This document shows positions 62,368 to 64,000 of a stretch of 64,000 nt of DNA, one piece after another. The DNA is taken from contig NC_067207.1 of assembly GCF_026262505.1 (NCBI RefSeq), positions 8,338,082 through 8,402,081 on the forward strand. Reading direction: 5' to 3'. The notes below the pieces were generated by a model that ran no database searches, was not told the DNA's origin, and was given only the letters and a program-made list of their open reading frames with translations. How positions within the stretch are numbered: position 1 is the stretch's first letter; each line of letters starts with the position of its first letter. The position numbers and the translations under genes are program-made. This DNA comes from Trichomonas vaginalis G3 (lineage: Eukaryota > Parabasalia > Trichomonadida > Trichomonadidae).

Positions 62368-62532
62368 TTGAAAACGATAAAGAGAGGAAAGAAATAATCG
62401 AAAAATTAGAAACTTACCGTTCAATCCTTAACTGAGTGAAGCAAAAATAAAGAATTTAATAGAATAAATAAATTGATTGGAAGAGATGAATTTAATAAAG
62501 ATGAATTTTTAAACTCAATCCAAATTTAATTT

Positions 62533-62718
62533 TTATTCCTCTTCGACAACGTCTCTTCGAGACGCCGAACCCTTCTGGGTTCTTCTTTCCATCATTACTG
62601 CATAACCGCATCTTCTCGGTTTTCGTGGTTTGTTGTTTTTAATTCGTTCTTGCATCATTTTTATCATTTCCTCCCTTGTTATGATTCGTGGTAAATTTTG
62701 AGCTTGTGGGGTATCCAT
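62533..62718 (-). CDS. Small basic protein, 61 residues (Polinton C)
   Basis: The ATG follows a TTTTATATAAA leader on the minus strand. The peptide has a helix (ITREEMIKMMQERIKN) and a basic segment (KPRKPRRCGYAVMMERR). Its last third is encoded by two adjacent GC-rich palindromes (62550-62564 and 62567-62582), which may have been inserted in frame. Function is unknown. Confidence 0.45.
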   Translation of the reverse strand: MDTPQAQNLPRIITREEMIKMMQERIKNNKPRKPRRCGYAVMMERRTQKGSASRRDVVEEE

Positions 62719-62746
62719 TTATATAAAAATAAAATTTTGTTATCAG

Positions 62747-62926
62747 TTATTTTATCATCATTTTATTAAGTTCATCTTTAGTTAATTTGAATGGATTCGC
62801 TAATGTTCCACCTTGAGCCACAACACTTGCCCCGGCTAATTGTGAAGAACCTGGGATAAGTACTCCATGAAATGATTTCATTGGTATCATTAATTTAGAA
62901 ATAGTTGGCTTAATTAATTTTGTCAT
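62747..62926 (-). CDS. Small hydrophobic-centre protein, 59 residues (Polinton C)
   Basis: This complete short frame is preceded by TTTTATCATAA. The peptide reads MTKLIKPTISKLMIPMKSFH, then a small-residue stretch (GSSQLAGASVVAQGGTLANP), then a helix (LTKDELNKMMIK). It could be a minor virion peptide. It lies in a tight run of small minus-strand genes with the fibre gene upstream. Confidence 0.45.
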   Translation of the reverse strand: MTKLIKPTISKLMIPMKSFHGVLIPGSSQLAGASVVAQGGTLANPFKLTKDELNKMMIK

Positions 62927-62977
62927 TTATGATAAAAATAAAATTGCATAATTTAAATTTTTTTCTTTCTCATTTTC

Positions 62978-63109
62978 TCATTTTCTCATTTTCTCATTTT
63001 TCTCTTTTTCATTCTGTTTTGGTTTCAGTAACTTTAATTTTAACTTTGGATCAAATATTGGGTTTCCATCTTTATCTCTTCCAATAACACCATATGGTAG
63101 AATCTTCAT
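62978..63109 (-). CDS. Small basic protein, 43 residues (Polinton C)
   Basis: The frame starts MKILPYGVIGRDKDGNPIFD, which resembles a short strand pair with a D-G turn, and ends in a lysine/glutamate tail coded by a CATTTTCT repeat. A TTTTAGTATAA leader precedes it. Function is unknown. Confidence 0.4.
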   Translation of the reverse strand: MKILPYGVIGRDKDGNPIFDPKLKLKLLKPKQNEKEKNEKMRK

Positions 63110-63171
63110 TTATACTAAAATAAAAATTTAAATTATGCCGTTCTAAAGTTTGTGAAACAAACATTGAGCGT

Positions 63172-64000
63172 TCATTGAACACGAAACCATGCATAAACTG
63201 TCATATAAGGTGGCATATAATCTTCACCCGAGCCTGTTGGATTTGTTGTGAAAGTATGGACATGATTTCCTCCTGGTTCAGTTGGTCGAAAAGTTTTTTT
63301 TGCTGAATTGTTATAAGATGGAGATAAAACGTCATTGCCAGCTTTATAGTCTGAGTTGTATAATGGGTGGTCTCTTAATGAGTGGCTATGGTCGCCAGAA
63401 AAGTTTGTCGTTTCTTTATGAGTGTGCGCAGGTAAGTTTGCTTCTTTAATTTTCTTTGAGCCTCCTGTTTGCTTTGAAGAGTTAGCACAGTATAAGAATT
63501 TATCTACAATCTGCTGCCATGTACCGAAACCGAATACATCAGCTGGATTTGTTGAATTCATTGATGTATATATTGAACCAATGGGGTAAATCATCTCAAG
63601 AATTGTATTTAATCCATTATGAATATTGAATTTATTATATAATATTGAATTTGGGTGAGTATTTAAAACTGGTCTTGTTATCAATATTAACGTATTATTT
63701 TTGAAAATTGCTTTTCTAACATCTTGAAATTTTGTGATTTCAGACCAGTTTCTTCCATCACTACTGATATTTACTAAATCACCACATCCTAAAGCAATGA
63801 AATACCATCAATATAAAATAAATTAGTAAATCTATAATTTCGAGTAAGTTTTGGAGTGAATGAATAAACCAATTCCCAATTTGATAAATCTTGTGATAAA
63901 TAAATATGTCTGTTATAACTTACAGGATATGAATAGACCATACCACCTGAAACAAGAACACAAACATTTGATCCATAACATAAAGCTTCAATGTCTCCAT
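63172..64000 (-). pseudogene. Fibre protein with gp10/collar-type tip and propeller-like body (Polinton C)
   Basis: The last 170 codons are open and carry the same tip as the Polinton B fibre: YPIGSIYTSMNST, FGTWQQI, NLPAHTH, then HVHTF and MPPYMTVYAWFRV. Upstream, the minus strand codes strand-rich segments such as SQDLSNWELVYSF and NISSDGRNWSEI, the latter matching the Asp-box (S-x-D-x-G-x-x-W-like) of sialidase-type beta propellers. So the body may be a propeller instead of the repeat shaft of Polinton B. It continues beyond the window and has one or more breaks. Confidence 0.65.

Larger units (their letters stand above)
29000..64000. mobile_element. Polinton C, split by Polinton B and continuing past the window end
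   Basis: The visible parts are 29000-29749 and 55325-64000, about 9.4 kb in all. It has a protein-primed DNA polymerase B, a retroviral-type integrase, a phage-like fibre and several small genes. Intergenic leaders are very AT-rich with short TTTATTTT motifs, and codon use is more AT-rich than in Polinton B. It is broken, with about a dozen or more breaks in the visible part. Polinton B inserted into it, so Polinton C is the older. Its right end is outside the window and the left end is approximate. Confidence 0.8.

Noticed and set aside
1-64000. LTR retrotransposons, LINEs and ribosomal RNA genes
   Set aside because: No reverse transcriptase motifs, paired LTRs or rRNA-like conserved stretches were seen; the integrases belong to Polintons.

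Overview
The window looks like genomic DNA of a trichomonad (Trichomonas vaginalis or a close relative). The evidence is the strong AT bias, a protein kinase gene whose single intron runs from GTATGT to the trichomonad 3' signal ACTAACACACAG, initiator-like TCA elements just upstream of start codons, a Tvmar-sized mariner, Mutator-like transposases and several Polinton (Maverick) elements. Only two genes look like ordinary host genes: a CAMK/AMPK-type kinase (24708-26296) and an M60/TCAF-like protein (26794-28878). Almost everything else is mobile DNA.

Layout. 1-5284: right-hand part of Polinton A, with a polymerase remnant, a penton-like protein, the major capsid protein and small accessory genes. 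5285-6193: remnant of a Mutator-like (MULE) transposase abutting Polinton A. 6448-7497: an unbroken array of about 14 hairpins. 8089-9558: a whole MULE transposase gene. 9768-10180: a 121-bp tandem repeat. About 12410-19635: an unclassified DNA transposon with roughly 270-bp inverted ends and a large transposase-like gene, split by a 1302-bp mariner. 19636-24700: non-coding DNA with a second, imperfect hairpin cluster (21147-21681). 24708-28878: the two host genes. About 29000 to beyond 64000: Polinton C, with protein-primed DNA polymerase B, integrase and a fibre, split by Polinton B (29750-55324), which carries its own long inverted ends and a short target duplication.

Polinton B is the most interesting object. 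It has a retroviral-type integrase, an A32-type packaging ATPase, capsid and penton-like genes, an adenine methyltransferase, a phage-like fibre, two near-identical HNH endonuclease genes in opposite orientation and a block of KilA-N genes that share one upstream leader. I find no DNA polymerase B in it. A D5-type superfamily 3 helicase is present instead, as in virophages and some Polinton-like viruses. Its left two thirds are mostly open and its right third is heavily decayed.

Polintons A, B and C appear to be different lineages that share some small accessory families. Short GC-rich palindromes recur across all three, some inside reading frames. All three are described here as fossils; functional statements about them are inferred from sequence motifs only.
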